DNA from: JAZNBI01 sp045586995
GTDB lineage: Bacteria > Bacillota > Clostridia > Oscillospirales > CAG-272
Length of the DNA: 35,539 bases
Assembly (NCBI GenBank): GCA_045586995.1
Contig: JAZNBI010000096.1
Span: 1-35,539 of the forward strand
Direction: 5' to 3'
Shown: positions 15,182 through 24,283 of the stretch, piece after piece
How the letters are laid out: the number at the start of each line of letters is the position of its first letter
Numbering within the stretch: the first letter of the stretch is position 1
Translations under genes and position numbers: made by a program
The notes under the pieces: model-generated
Told to the model about the DNA's origin: nothing
The model's input: only the letters and a program-made list of their open reading frames with translations
The model's database searches: none

Positions 15182-16233
15182 ATGATTTGATAATATATAT
15201 TTATTTGTTGGTGATACCATTTATCGTTCATTTTTTGTTTGGGAAAAGCAACAAAAAGTTGGAAGTTGTTATTAATTCACTCGTCCTGATTTTATTTGTG
15301 GGATTAAGATCTGAAGATGTGGGTTCCGACACTCTGCGTTATGCTACACACTTTAAAGAAATTGCTTCATGGGACTTTGATTTTATGAAAGCAAGTGCTA
15401 TTGCGCACGAGTCGCCATTTTATGTTGCTTTTGCGTGGATAATATCTCGAATCAGTGTAAGCATTCCGTTTTATTTTTGCGCCGTAGCTCTTCTACATTA
15501 TTGGTCTCTTGGGAGACTTGTATTAAAATATTCAACCAATATTCCTTTTTCCTATTTTTTGTATTGCTGTCTCTTTTTGACATTGCAATTATCAGGTATA
15601 AAGAATACGCTGACAACAGCATTTATTTTCTTAGCCATTGATATGGCAATAGAAAAAAAACTATGGAAACATTTACTATTTGTTTTTATTGCGGTGTTAT
15701 TCCATCGCACATCAGCGATTATTTTGGTAATTTATCCGTTAATTAATTGCAAGTTGAAATTTAAATCCCCAAAGCTTACGTTTGCGGGAATATATATATC
15801 CTTGTTGGCAATATTTTTTATTTTTCGCGTCCAAATTTCAAATATGTTTAAGGTAATTGGCGGATATACGGATTACGGGATCCATGAGGCGGCGCCTCTG
15901 TCAATGACATTCTTATGTATTGCAATTGTGGTACTGGGCATGTTTGCAAATAGCGGAGAACGAAAATTCTGGTCGGAATTATCAATGTGCAGTGTGGCTT
16001 CAATTTTTATGCCCCTCGTATTTGTGAATCCGTCAGCTTTACGAATTGTGCGATATTTTTTGTGTATGGCTATATTTTTGATTCCGGAAAGTATAAAAAA
16101 TCTAGATAAGAAATTAAAAATCAGAAATATAAATATTGCAATTGCTTCTCTGCTTATTGCCATTTTAGGTTGGCAATTCCTAAATACGTTTTCTGGCGAG
16201 TCAGTATATTTATATAATTTTTTCTGGGAATAA
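15178..16233 (+). CDS. EpsG family polysaccharide polymerase-like membrane protein
   Basis: 351 residues, with about ten hydrophobic helices. The family signature is VGLRSEDVGSDTLRY near residues 40-54, matching the R-x-x-x-x-GxDT motif of EpsG proteins, followed by a long loop with HESPFY. Likely the Wzy-type polymerase joining repeat units outside the membrane. Start: a GTG at 15178 overlaps the previous stop, but the TTG at 15187 has GGGGTG six bases upstream and would begin MIIYIYLL as in the family, so it may be the true start. Low sequence conservation makes the polymerase role an inference. Confidence 0.82.
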   Translation: MNDLIIYIYLLVIPFIVHFLFGKSNKKLEVVINSLVLILFVGLRSEDVGSDTLRYATHFKEIASWDFDFMKASAIAHESPFYVAFAWIISRISVSIPFYFCAVALLHYWSLGRLVLKYSTNIPFSYFLYCCLFLTLQLSGIKNTLTTAFIFLAIDMAIEKKLWKHLLFVFIAVLFHRTSAIILVIYPLINCKLKFKSPKLTFAGIYISLLAIFFIFRVQISNMFKVIGGYTDYGIHEAAPLSMTFLCIAIVVLGMFANSGERKFWSELSMCSVASIFMPLVFVNPSALRIVRYFLCMAIFLIPESIKNLDKKLKIRNINIAIASLLIAILGWQFLNTFSGESVYLYNFFWE

Positions 16234-16246
16234 GGAGATTACAGTT

Positions 16247-16999
16247 ATGAAATATTCATGGAATGATTTAACATCATCGTATACAAACAAAAAAAAGCAA
16301 ATGAGTTCGCTTTGGGCGCGCATTTTCAGCAGACCGGTTTCTTTTGTCATTACACACATTTTGATTAATCTTGGAATAAAAGCAAACACGGTTTCTGTTA
16401 TTTCCATACTTTGTGCGTTAACAAGCTGTGTGTGTGTTTCCATCAATTCAATGATATTCAGGATTGTGGGCGTAGTGTTATTTGCACTATGGCATGTTCT
16501 TGATTGCGTTGACGGGAATATCGCAAGAGTGAAAAAGGAGTCCTCGATAAGAGGCGAGTATGTTGATGCTATCAGTGGCTATACCGCATCATCGTTTATC
16601 TATTTTGCCATTGGAATTGCGTCATTTCATACATCAACACTCCTTGCCAACGCATATTTGTGGATTATTATAGGCGGTGTGGCATCACTTGCGGAAGTGT
16701 TTTCAAGATTGGTTCACAACCGTTACTCAATTGCTATGTATCGAGAACAGTACGAGATGAACGGAACATTGCCGGATGTCAAACAGGATGATCCAAGCGG
16801 TAAGCGGGGAATTATGTTTGTTGGCAGTCGAATTAGAAAGACCTTGGGATTTTCTTCTCTCTTTATCCCATTTTTGATTATCTCCCTTGTTTTTAATTGT
16901 TTTGACTATTTGGTTTTATTCTATGCGGCATACAACCTGTGTTGGATGCTTCTTGTGCTGACTGTATATACTTATAAAGCTATTAAACCTGCAAAGTGA
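16247..16999 (+). CDS. CDP-alcohol phosphatidyltransferase family protein, catalytic motif altered
   Basis: 250 residues with about six membrane helices. The CDP-alcohol phosphotransferase motif starts at Asp86: D86, D89-G90, A93-R94, G103, D107 all fit the D-x2-DG-x2-AR-x8-G-x3-D-x3-D pattern, but residue 111, where the last Asp is expected, is Gly (VDAISGY). That Asp is the proposed catalytic base in the family. The enzyme would move an alcohol phosphate from a CDP-alcohol, or the reverse, onto a lipid or glycan. Strong AAGGAG ribosome site. It shares the locus with a TagD-like cytidylyltransferase that could provide the CDP substrate. Confidence 0.85.
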   Translation: MKYSWNDLTSSYTNKKKQMSSLWARIFSRPVSFVITHILINLGIKANTVSVISILCALTSCVCVSINSMIFRIVGVVLFALWHVLDCVDGNIARVKKESSIRGEYVDAISGYTASSFIYFAIGIASFHTSTLLANAYLWIIIGGVASLAEVFSRLVHNRYSIAMYREQYEMNGTLPDVKQDDPSGKRGIMFVGSRIRKTLGFSSLFIPFLIISLVFNCFDYLVLFYAAYNLCWMLLVLTVYTYKAIKPAK

Positions 17000-17009
17000 G
17001 GAAAATCGC

Positions 17010-18107
17010 ATGTCAAAAACAGGAATTTTGACTCATTATAACGTAAATAATCAGGGGGCTCAATTACAACTGTATGCACTGTCATTAGAGTTAAAAGCGC
17101 GCGGGTTAAATCCCAAAATTGTGTCATTTACCAAATCGTATGAATTTTCTGATAAATATGCCGATAAGCGAAATAATATTTCTATTCGCTCGATTCCGTA
17201 TATCTTAAAGGAATATTTGTTCCGAAGAGGTTTTGGTGCGTGTTTACATAACTTTATAAAATATCAGAAACACAAATCCTTTTTAAAAAAACATTTTGAA
17301 TTTTGTAGCCCAGCTGAAAAATTTAACACCGTATTTGTCGGCAGTGATGAAGTTTTTAGCATTGTTGAAGGTTATAACGATATCATGTTTTGCAATGGCT
17401 TAAATGCCGATAATATGATTGCGTATGCACCTTCCTTCGGGCAAACAGATATAAGCTTGATAAAAGAGAGAGGGTATACAAAGCAAATTACAGATGGATT
17501 ATTGAAATATTCTTCTCTTTCGGCAAGAGACAAAAAGACGAAGGAAATTATTTTTGAGCTGAGTGGGAGAACGGCTAATTTAGTCCTTGACCCGGTGTTG
17601 TTGCACAAATTCGATTCCGAATCGATAAAATGCAGAATACCAAAAAAGAAATATTTGCTCGTGTATTCCTATGACCGCAATATGAACTCCCCGGAAGAAA
17701 CAAAAAAAATATGCGAGTTCGCCCATAGTCATGGTTTAATTACCGTTTCGGCAGGAACATACCATAAATGGTGCGACAAAAACATTCCGTGCAATTGTCT
17801 CGAGTGGCTATATGCCTTTTCTCATGCTTCCTTTATCATCACAGATACATTTCACGGCTGTATCGCATCGGTTATCTCAAATAAGCCGATGGCGGTATTA
17901 GTCCGCGATAGCATCAATTCAAATAAACTTGAAAATCTGATGGAGACCCTGGGGATATCCTCACGAAGACTGACCCCCGATTTGGAAAATTTAGAGGACT
18001 TATATCAAACAGAAATGGACTATCTTGAGATTAACGCAAAAATAGAGTCATTGCGCAAAGACAGCGCTGAATATCTTGACTGTGCTTTAAAAAGTACTGT
18101 ATGCTAA
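17010..18107 (+). CDS. Polysaccharide pyruvyl transferase family protein (first copy)
   Basis: 365 residues. The PS_pyruv_trans family puts a ketal pyruvate from phosphoenolpyruvate on a sugar, adding negative charge. Features: start ILTHYNVNNQGAQLQLYAL, NTVFVGSDEVFS, IAYAPSFGQTD, NLVLDPVLL and the C-terminal FIITDTFHGCIASVISNKP, where the His is conserved. GAGG ribosome site ten bases upstream. It sits three genes upstream of a second, divergent copy (20395) with an FrhB-like iron-sulfur protein between them. Some family members may not be true pyruvyl transferases. Confidence 0.88.
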   Translation: MSKTGILTHYNVNNQGAQLQLYALSLELKARGLNPKIVSFTKSYEFSDKYADKRNNISIRSIPYILKEYLFRRGFGACLHNFIKYQKHKSFLKKHFEFCSPAEKFNTVFVGSDEVFSIVEGYNDIMFCNGLNADNMIAYAPSFGQTDISLIKERGYTKQITDGLLKYSSLSARDKKTKEIIFELSGRTANLVLDPVLLHKFDSESIKCRIPKKKYLLVYSYDRNMNSPEETKKICEFAHSHGLITVSAGTYHKWCDKNIPCNCLEWLYAFSHASFIITDTFHGCIASVISNKPMAVLVRDSINSNKLENLMETLGISSRRLTPDLENLEDLYQTEMDYLEINAKIESLRKDSAEYLDCALKSTVC

Positions 18108-18222
18108 ATTTGTGTGCCAGATTTAATAGTACTGCCTACAGCGTGGATAATCATTGCCGTCTGTTACTATATAGAAAGGAAATGCGTGATTTAGTCTCTG
18201 ATAATATCACGTAAATGGAATT
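18108..18222. other. Short gap between the pyruvyl transferase and the iron-sulfur protein
   Basis: One of the larger gaps in the AT-rich part of the locus. It contains an AGAAAGGAAATG-like site (18173-18184) and a 37-codon ORF (18101-18214) without a family. No terminator or clear promoter is seen. It could be a gene-junction scar. Confidence 0.4.
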
Positions 18223-19440
18223 ATGAGTATAAAACTTATAATTGAAAAAGAATGTGCCGGATGTGGGACATGTGCTTCGGCATGTCCTAAAAACGCCATA
18301 GGATATGAGATGAACAAGTCGGGCTTTTTTTCCGCAACATTAGATGAGACACTTTGTGTCGAATGTGGATTGTGTGAAAAAATATGTCCCAGAATTCAAA
18401 AAAACAATGGGGAGAGATTATTAACCGGTAGAACCTTTGCTACAAAAATTCGCGACGAGGATGAATTGTTGAAATGCTCCTCCGGTGGCGTTGCCTACGC
18501 TGCGTATCAGTATGCACTCAGCAACGAAATGTATGTCATTGGCGTTTATTATGATGAAGAAAAACGGCAAGCGATAGGCGCATTATCCCGATTAAAAGAG
18601 GAAACAGAGACGTTTAGAGGTTCAAAGTACTTACAGGCCGATATGCGCGGGGCGTTTGAGGAGTCCATTCGTTTGGCCAAAGAAAATCCTGTTGCAAGAT
18701 TTTTTGTGGTGGCGATGCCATGTCAAATTGCCGGGCTGAATGCAAGACTCAAAAGAAGCGGCACTCGTGATCAATTTATATTGGTCGATATGTACTGCCA
18801 TGGCGTACCTTCTTATAAAATCTGGTATGATTATTGCGACAGTATAAAGGCAAAGTACGGAGAAAATCCCCAAAAGGTGAATTTCCGTTCCAAAAAAACC
18901 GGTTGGGGAACATATGTTGTTGAATATAATATTGGCAAAAAAAGAAAGGTATCGTTCGGTGGAAGGGATAAATTTATAACCACTTTTTTTGATGATGTAT
19001 TGCTGAACCATTCTTGCTTTGACTGTTCATACCGACAGAAGTATAGTGGGGCAGACTTTCGTATAGGTGACTTTTGGGGAATGCGTTTTCGCGAAGACAG
19101 AAAAGGCGTTTCAGCCGTTACTATTTTTACCGAGGCGGGTCAGAACTTCTTTGAAAATCTAAACATGGAAATATTAGGTGAATATTCCACGGAAGAATGT
19201 TTATCGGCACAAAGCACTAAACCTTATCCTCGTCAAGAATATCACGATTTGGCTGACGCTGAACTTTCAAAAGACGATGCTTCAATCACTAAAATTGTTA
19301 AAAATTATCGAAAGGAATTCAGCAAGGGAAAGCGCAGAAAAATTTTACTGAAAAAAATGATGTCTTATCTCCCGGGACAAGGGCGAGAAATACAATCTAA
19401 AATTATCAAACTGATAAAAGGAATAAATAGAAATGGTTAA
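18223..19440 (+). CDS. FrhB-like iron-sulfur protein (coenzyme F420 hydrogenase/dehydrogenase beta-subunit family)
   Basis: 405 residues. The N-terminus has two complete [4Fe-4S] cluster motifs: Cys11, 14, 17, 21 (CAGCGTCASACP) and Cys45, 48, 51, 55 (CVECGLCEKICP). The remainder is the FrhB N- and C-terminal domains (SSGGVAYAAYQYAL, FRGSKYLQADM, VAMPCQIAGLNARL, YCHGVPSYKIW, CFDCSYRQKYSGADFRIGDFWG) with further cysteines. Clostridia generally lack F420, so the name reflects fold only; a flavin redox role is likely. Members in surface-glycan loci usually sit beside pyruvyl transferase genes, as here. It overlaps the next gene by eight bases. Confidence 0.88.
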   Translation: MSIKLIIEKECAGCGTCASACPKNAIGYEMNKSGFFSATLDETLCVECGLCEKICPRIQKNNGERLLTGRTFATKIRDEDELLKCSSGGVAYAAYQYALSNEMYVIGVYYDEEKRQAIGALSRLKEETETFRGSKYLQADMRGAFEESIRLAKENPVARFFVVAMPCQIAGLNARLKRSGTRDQFILVDMYCHGVPSYKIWYDYCDSIKAKYGENPQKVNFRSKKTGWGTYVVEYNIGKKRKVSFGGRDKFITTFFDDVLLNHSCFDCSYRQKYSGADFRIGDFWGMRFREDRKGVSAVTIFTEAGQNFFENLNMEILGEYSTEECLSAQSTKPYPRQEYHDLADAELSKDDASITKIVKNYRKEFSKGKRRKILLKKMMSYLPGQGREIQSKIIKLIKGINRNG

Positions 19441-20398
19441 TTATAATTACGACGTGCCGGTAGCAATCGTCTTTTTCAACCGTCCGACATGCCTTGCAAA
19501 AGTTTTCGAGGCGGTAGTAAAAGCAAAGCCGTCAAAGCTATTCTTGATACAAGATGGAGCACGCAATGGCAATGCCAAGGATGTGGAAAATATTCAAAAA
19601 TGTAGAGAGATTGTCGAACGTGTTGACTGGAACTGTGAGGTTGTAAAGATTTACTCCGATATCAATCTGGGTTGCGGGAAACGAGTGTCTTCGGGTATCA
19701 CCGAAGCATTTAAAACCGTTGACCGTTTGATGATTCTTGAGGATGATTGCGTTCCTTCCGAAAGCTTCTTTTCGTTTTGCGAAGAACTATTAGAAAAATA
19801 CAAAGACGACCAGCGCATCAATATGATAAGCGGCATGAACCATCTTGGCGAATATGAGTGTGGCGGAAATGATTATTTCTTCTGCAAAACAGGCGCAATT
19901 TGGGGATGGGCTACATGGAAGCGTGTCTGGGACCTCTACGAATACGATATGAAATTTATGTCCGATAAATATGCAATGGATTGCTTTAGGGCATCAGTTG
20001 TTAATGACATCGTCAAAAAACGCTATTTAAAAATGGGACAGCACAGGTACGAAGCATATTGCACTGGCAAGAAATTAACCGCATGGACATATCAGTTTGG
20101 TATGATGCGATATTTATTTTCACAATTGATTATTGTTCCTCGAGTTAATATGGTTTCCAACATTGGAGCAGGAACAGAAGCAACCCATGGAAAAAGCGAA
20201 TTACGCCACGAACCCAAACAAACTCAACGAATTTTGATGATGGAGGCCTGCGAATTATCGGCTCCATATTCTCATCCCCAATATATCATCGAGGATGATG
20301 AGTACGATAGAAAAATGGTTAAGATTATGGGGTACGCATGGCACTTGAAGCTACTAAGAAAAGCAGAAAGAGCTTTGAGAAGGAATTTTATCAGATGA
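19433..20398 (+). CDS. GT2-like glycosyltransferase (HlpA-type)
   Basis: 321 residues. N-terminal GT-A-like domain: VPVAIVFFNRPTCLAKVFEA, KLFLIQDGARNGN, YSDINLGCGKRVSSGI and the metal-binding LMILEDDCVPSESFF. A central GAIWGWATWKRVW segment is typical of this glycosyltransferase-like group, sometimes annotated as hemolytic protein HlpA. AAAGGA ribosome site. It overlaps the iron-sulfur gene (8 bases) and the second pyruvyl transferase (4 bases), which indicates joint translation. Donor and acceptor are unknown. Confidence 0.82.
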   Translation: MVNYNYDVPVAIVFFNRPTCLAKVFEAVVKAKPSKLFLIQDGARNGNAKDVENIQKCREIVERVDWNCEVVKIYSDINLGCGKRVSSGITEAFKTVDRLMILEDDCVPSESFFSFCEELLEKYKDDQRINMISGMNHLGEYECGGNDYFFCKTGAIWGWATWKRVWDLYEYDMKFMSDKYAMDCFRASVVNDIVKKRYLKMGQHRYEAYCTGKKLTAWTYQFGMMRYLFSQLIIVPRVNMVSNIGAGTEATHGKSELRHEPKQTQRILMMEACELSAPYSHPQYIIEDDEYDRKMVKIMGYAWHLKLLRKAERALRRNFIR

Positions 20399-21423
20399 AA
20401 GTTGGGACGATTACATTTCATTGGGCGAACAATTATGGCGCTGTATTACAGGCGTTTGCCCTACAACAATTTCTTTTAAAAAACGGTTATGATACAGAAG
20501 TCCTTGATTACAAACCAGGCAAACTCTATTTTCACGAACTAATCAAAGAAGTTCTTACTGCCCGTGACAAGTTGAAAAAGAGAAGAAAAATCCACAAGTT
20601 TGTAAGGAAGAATATTCGCGTTTCTCACAAAAAAGCATATAAATCAAGGACAATATCAAAATTAAATAATTACGACACCGTTGTTTGCGGAAGCGACCAG
20701 ATATGGAATGAGTGGCTCTTATTTCACGCAGAAAAAGAGCCATGCCTCGCGTATTATTTGGGCACTCTGCCGGATAACATAAAAAAAATTAGTTATGCGG
20801 CAAGCTTTGGTACAAATATCTTAACGGACAAAACAAAGGAAATTGTTGGCCCTGTGCTATCCAATTTTCGAGGGGTTAGTGTAAGAGAGAATACAGCGAT
20901 TGATATGCTCAAGGATATTCATCTTTCTGCAACACGAGTCTGCGATCCCACCTTGCTTTTGGGAGCGGATGATTATAAAGCACTATTTGACAACTCTACT
21001 GTTCAGAGAAAAAAGGTTTTTCCATTTATTCTTCACAAAGGGCAGACCAACGCAAACGATGTTGTAAAATATGTGAAGAAGAAATTGAACGATATCTCAG
21101 ATAGTGATCAAATTCTATCGGTTCCCGAGTGGCTGTCATCTATTGCAAATTGTGATATTGTTGTTACTAATTCCTTTCACGCAACAGTTTTTTCTATACT
21201 GTTTCACAAGAATTTTATCGTGCTCCCAGTCGACGGAAAGAACATGAATGATAGAATCACGACCTTGTTGGAAACTGTGGGCTTGAGTAACCGTTTTTGC
21301 AAAAATAGTGAAGATATTGATTTTTGTATCATTGATGAAGCAGATTGGGAGACGGTGGATAAATGCGTTGATGAAATCAGAAAAGATTCTTCGGCATGGC
21401 TACTCAACTGTATTGAAACATGA
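20395..21423 (+). CDS. Polysaccharide pyruvyl transferase family protein (second copy)
   Basis: 342 residues from the ATG at 20395, chosen because GAAGGA precedes it and the conserved start VGTITFHWANNYGAVLQAFA follows. Family motifs: DTVVCGSDQIWN, KISYAASFGTN, VSVRENTAI, VCDPTLLLGADDY, and C-terminal DIVVTNSFHATVFSILFHKNF with the conserved His. It is clearly a different subgroup from the copy at 17010 (WCGSDQIWN-type against VGSDEVF-type), so the two probably modify different residues or use different donors. Confidence 0.88.
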   Translation: MKVGTITFHWANNYGAVLQAFALQQFLLKNGYDTEVLDYKPGKLYFHELIKEVLTARDKLKKRRKIHKFVRKNIRVSHKKAYKSRTISKLNNYDTVVCGSDQIWNEWLLFHAEKEPCLAYYLGTLPDNIKKISYAASFGTNILTDKTKEIVGPVLSNFRGVSVRENTAIDMLKDIHLSATRVCDPTLLLGADDYKALFDNSTVQRKKVFPFILHKGQTNANDVVKYVKKKLNDISDSDQILSVPEWLSSIANCDIVVTNSFHATVFSILFHKNFIVLPVDGKNMNDRITTLLETVGLSNRFCKNSEDIDFCIIDEADWETVDKCVDEIRKDSSAWLLNCIET

Positions 21424-21450
21424 AAGTATACAAAATTATAAATGCAACAA

Positions 21451-21481
21451 GACATCAATGTCTTTGTTCCTTGTTGATGTC
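21451..21481. other. Inverted repeat upstream of the flippase gene
   Basis: GACATCAA (21451-21458) pairs with TTGATGTC (21474-21481). An alternative dyad, AAGACAT-CA-ATGTCTT, overlaps it at 21449-21464. No T tract follows. It could attenuate or merely space the gene boundary. Confidence 0.35.
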
Positions 21482-21505
21482 ATTCACAGAAAGATAGGGT
21501 TATAA

Positions 21506-23053
21506 ATGAACAAGTCAAAAAGAGCTGGTGTAGCGGTATCTTATGTCAATATTTTACTAAATATGGCAGTGAACATATTTTTTACCCCCTTTTTGTTACG
21601 CAGTTTGGGGGACGCAGAATATGGTGTGTATAAAATTATTCATTCGTTTTCGGGACAGCTATCTATTATGAGCTTTGGATTGAGCACTGTCGTTGCAAGA
21701 AATATAGTACATTACAATACGAAAAACGAGTTGGAAAAAAAGCAGAACTTTCTTTTTATGGCAAATGTTATATCGAGCGTACTATTTTTTCTTGTGATTG
21801 CCGTCGGAGGAATCCTATTTCTCTTTATTGACGGGCTTTATCAAAATTCTCTTTCGTCACATGATTTGCAGACTGCGAAAATATTATTTGTCTTGATGAT
21901 AATAAATACTGCATTTACCATATTTGGGGATTCCTATTCCGGAATAATTCGTGGACACGAATTATTTGCATTGAGCTATTTAACAAAAACATTTAAAATT
22001 ATCGGCAGAGTAGCATTAATTATATTACTTATAAATCTTGGCTTAAAGTCGGTTGCCATTGTATCTGTCGATTTGTTTTTAACTGTTTGTGTTGTTATTT
22101 TTGATATTGTTTTCTCAAGAGTGAAGCTTAAGGAACGGCCTAAATTTCAATCGTGGGACAAGGAAGTTATGAAAACTACGTTTTTGTTTTCATCTGCAGT
22201 ATTTTTGCAAGCGATTGTTAATTCGGTAAATCAAAACATGGACGGTGTTATTCTGGGTGCAATGACAAATCCAGATACGGTTACAATGTATTCGCTCGGG
22301 TTGACAATATTTGTTACATACTCTGCAGTAACGAATGTTATTTCCGGCGTATTCACGCCTCAAGCAACAAAGTTGGTGTATTCAGGTGCTAGCAGTGAGC
22401 AACTAACAGATTTTGTTATTCGTCCGGGACGAGTGCAGCTTGCGTTAGCTGGTGCCATTGTTGGTGGCTTCATTTTGTACGGCAAATCCTTCATTACCGC
22501 ATGGGTGGGAGAAGAATATGTAGCGGTATATCCTGTCATTTTATTGCTGATTATTCCCGCTGTGATTCCCGTAATTATTAGCGTTTCCAATGCAATTTTA
22601 GACGCCAAGATGTTAAGAATGGGAAGGTCATTAATTCTTTTCGCAATGGCTGTTATCAATGTTGTGATTTCAATAATACTTGTGCATTACATCGGATATA
22701 TTGGGGCGGCTATCGGTACTGCATTATCGTATATTGTCGGACAGGGCGTTATGACAAGTATATACCTAAAAAAGCGTGTAGGATTAAATATTGGACGAAT
22801 GTATTTGAATATTTGTAAAGGTATTTTCCCTTGTATTATCATTACCACGCTAACTCTTATTCCTACTTCAATCTGGTTTCCTGACGGTTGGTTTGGTCTT
22901 ATTTTAAAAGCAGTTTCATTTCTTTCAGTATATGTTGTTTTGATGTATTTTATTGGCTTTGACAAAAATGAGCGTAAAAGTTATATTCAAAATCCGATTA
23001 ATAACGTTACGCGATTATTAACGCACAAATTCTTTGGAGCACAAATGAAATAA
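21506..23053 (+). CDS. Polysaccharide flippase (Wzx-like, MOP superfamily)
   Basis: 515 residues, with 12-14 hydrophobic helices along the whole length, the size of Wzx/RfbX flippases. The N-terminus reads AGVAVSYVNILLNMAVNIFF then FLLRSLGDAEYGVYKII, a pattern seen in O-antigen and capsule flippases (xLGxxxYGxY). It moves the undecaprenyl-linked repeat unit across the membrane for the EpsG-like polymerase. Ribosome site is weak (AAAGATAGGG). It closes the AT-rich central block; the next genes are visibly richer in GC. Confidence 0.92.
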   Translation: MNKSKRAGVAVSYVNILLNMAVNIFFTPFLLRSLGDAEYGVYKIIHSFSGQLSIMSFGLSTVVARNIVHYNTKNELEKKQNFLFMANVISSVLFFLVIAVGGILFLFIDGLYQNSLSSHDLQTAKILFVLMIINTAFTIFGDSYSGIIRGHELFALSYLTKTFKIIGRVALIILLINLGLKSVAIVSVDLFLTVCVVIFDIVFSRVKLKERPKFQSWDKEVMKTTFLFSSAVFLQAIVNSVNQNMDGVILGAMTNPDTVTMYSLGLTIFVTYSAVTNVISGVFTPQATKLVYSGASSEQLTDFVIRPGRVQLALAGAIVGGFILYGKSFITAWVGEEYVAVYPVILLLIIPAVIPVIISVSNAILDAKMLRMGRSLILFAMAVINVVISIILVHYIGYIGAAIGTALSYIVGQGVMTSIYLKKRVGLNIGRMYLNICKGIFPCIIITTLTLIPTSIWFPDGWFGLILKAVSFLSVYVVLMYFIGFDKNERKSYIQNPINNVTRLLTHKFFGAQMK

Positions 23054-23068
23054 CCTCAGAGAAAAACA

Positions 23069-23096
23069 TTTTTTTGCTGCGCTTACGCAGAAAAAA
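23069..23096. other. Hairpin in the flippase-capE gap
   Basis: CTGCG-CTTA-CGCAG at 23077-23090 is flanked by T7 on the left and A6 on the right, so the stem extends by A-T pairs. No T tract follows on either strand. The 192-base gap lies at the switch from AT-rich to GC-richer genes. No consensus promoter was found. Confidence 0.4.
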
Positions 23097-23245
23097 TAAC
23101 GGTTTTACCTTTGTAATGAAAAGCTTAAAATTACAAAATGCTTTAAAATTCAAGTCGAAGCGAAAAATTAAAAAATCATAGGCCAAGAGTAATTGTATTG
23201 GTAAATATTTTAACGATTTTTAAAAGCAATAAGGAGATATCAATT

Positions 23246-24283
23246 ATGGGACTTTTCACAAACAAAAAACTTCTTATCACAGGCGGTACGGGTTCTTTTG
23301 GTAACGCCGTATTGAACAGATTTTTGGCGACCGATATCGGAGAAATCCGTATTTTCTCGCGTGACGAGAAAAAGCAGGACGATATGCGCCACGAGTATCA
23401 GGTTAAATATCCCGAATATGCGGAAAAGATTAAGTTTTATATAGGCGACGTCCGCGACCTCGCGTCTGTAAAAAACGCAATGCACGGAGTGGATTATATC
23501 TTCCACGCTGCTGCGCTTAAGCAGGTTCCCTCCTGCGAATTTTTTCCGATAGAAGCGGTAAAGACGAACGTGCTTGGTACCGAAAACGTACTTACTGCCG
23601 CCATTGAAGCAGGCGTATCGAACGTAGTATGCCTTTCGACCGACAAGGCGGCGTACCCCGTAAACGCAATGGGAACGTCAAAGGCGATGATGGAAAAGGT
23701 CATCGTCGCAAAATCCCGCACTGTATCTCCTGAAAAGACGAAAATTTGCTGCACCCGTTACGGTAACGTTATGTGCAGCCGCGGCTCTGTTATTCCGCTC
23801 TGGATAGAGCAAATCAAGGCGGGCAAGCCGATTACCATTACCGAGCCGACTATGACGAGATTTATTATGTCGCTCGACGAAGCGGTTGACCTCGTTCTGT
23901 TCGCCTTTGAGCACGGAGAGAGCGGAGATATTCTCGTTCAAAAAGCCCCCGCTTGTACCATTGAAACGCAAGCCAAGGCGGTTATGGAGCTCTTCGGCGG
24001 AAAGGAAGAGGACATTAAGGTCATAGGAATCCGTCACGGAGAAAAGATGTACGAGACGCTCTTAACGAACGAGGAGTGCGCTAACGCTATTGATATGGGC
24101 AACTTCTACCGCGTACCCTGCGACAAGCGCGGACTTAACTACGATAAATATTTCAAAGAGGGCGACAAGGAAAGAAACAAGCTGACCGAGTTCAACTCTA
24201 ACAATACAGAGCTTTTGAACGTGGAGCAGACGAAGGCAAAAATCGCCTCGCTTGACTACATCAAAGAGGAACTTAAAAAATGA
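23246..24283 (+). CDS. capE: UDP-N-acetylglucosamine 4,6-dehydratase/5-epimerase, CapE/FnlA/WbjB type
   Basis: 345 residues. First enzyme of UDP-N-acetyl-L-fucosamine synthesis: it converts UDP-GlcNAc to a 4-keto-6-deoxy L-sugar. Extended SDR fold with GGTGSFG (13-19, NAD site), FHAAALKQVPSCE, and STDKAAYPVNAMGTSKAM, where Asp133-Lys134 and M142-x3-K146 replace the usual YxxxK, as is normal in this branch. C-terminal RHGEKMYETL is family typical. ATG 23246 is chosen because AAGGAGAT precedes it and the family begins MGLFTNKKLLITGG-like. It overlaps capF by four bases; with capF and capG it makes a complete pathway. Confidence 0.95.
   Translation: MGLFTNKKLLITGGTGSFGNAVLNRFLATDIGEIRIFSRDEKKQDDMRHEYQVKYPEYAEKIKFYIGDVRDLASVKNAMHGVDYIFHAAALKQVPSCEFFPIEAVKTNVLGTENVLTAAIEAGVSNVVCLSTDKAAYPVNAMGTSKAMMEKVIVAKSRTVSPEKTKICCTRYGNVMCSRGSVIPLWIEQIKAGKPITITEPTMTRFIMSLDEAVDLVLFAFEHGESGDILVQKAPACTIETQAKAVMELFGGKEEDIKVIGIRHGEKMYETLLTNEECANAIDMGNFYRVPCDKRGLNYDKYFKEGDKERNKLTEFNSNNTELLNVEQTKAKIASLDYIKEELKK

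Noticed and set aside
18101..18214. 37-codon ORF overlapping the end of the first pyruvyl transferase
   Set aside because: No ribosome site and no family resemblance; probably chance.
23246..24283. Loss of the catalytic Tyr in CapE (Met142 in place of Tyr of YxxxK)
   Set aside because: The MxxxK form is normal in this branch of UDP-GlcNAc dehydratases, so it is not a defect.
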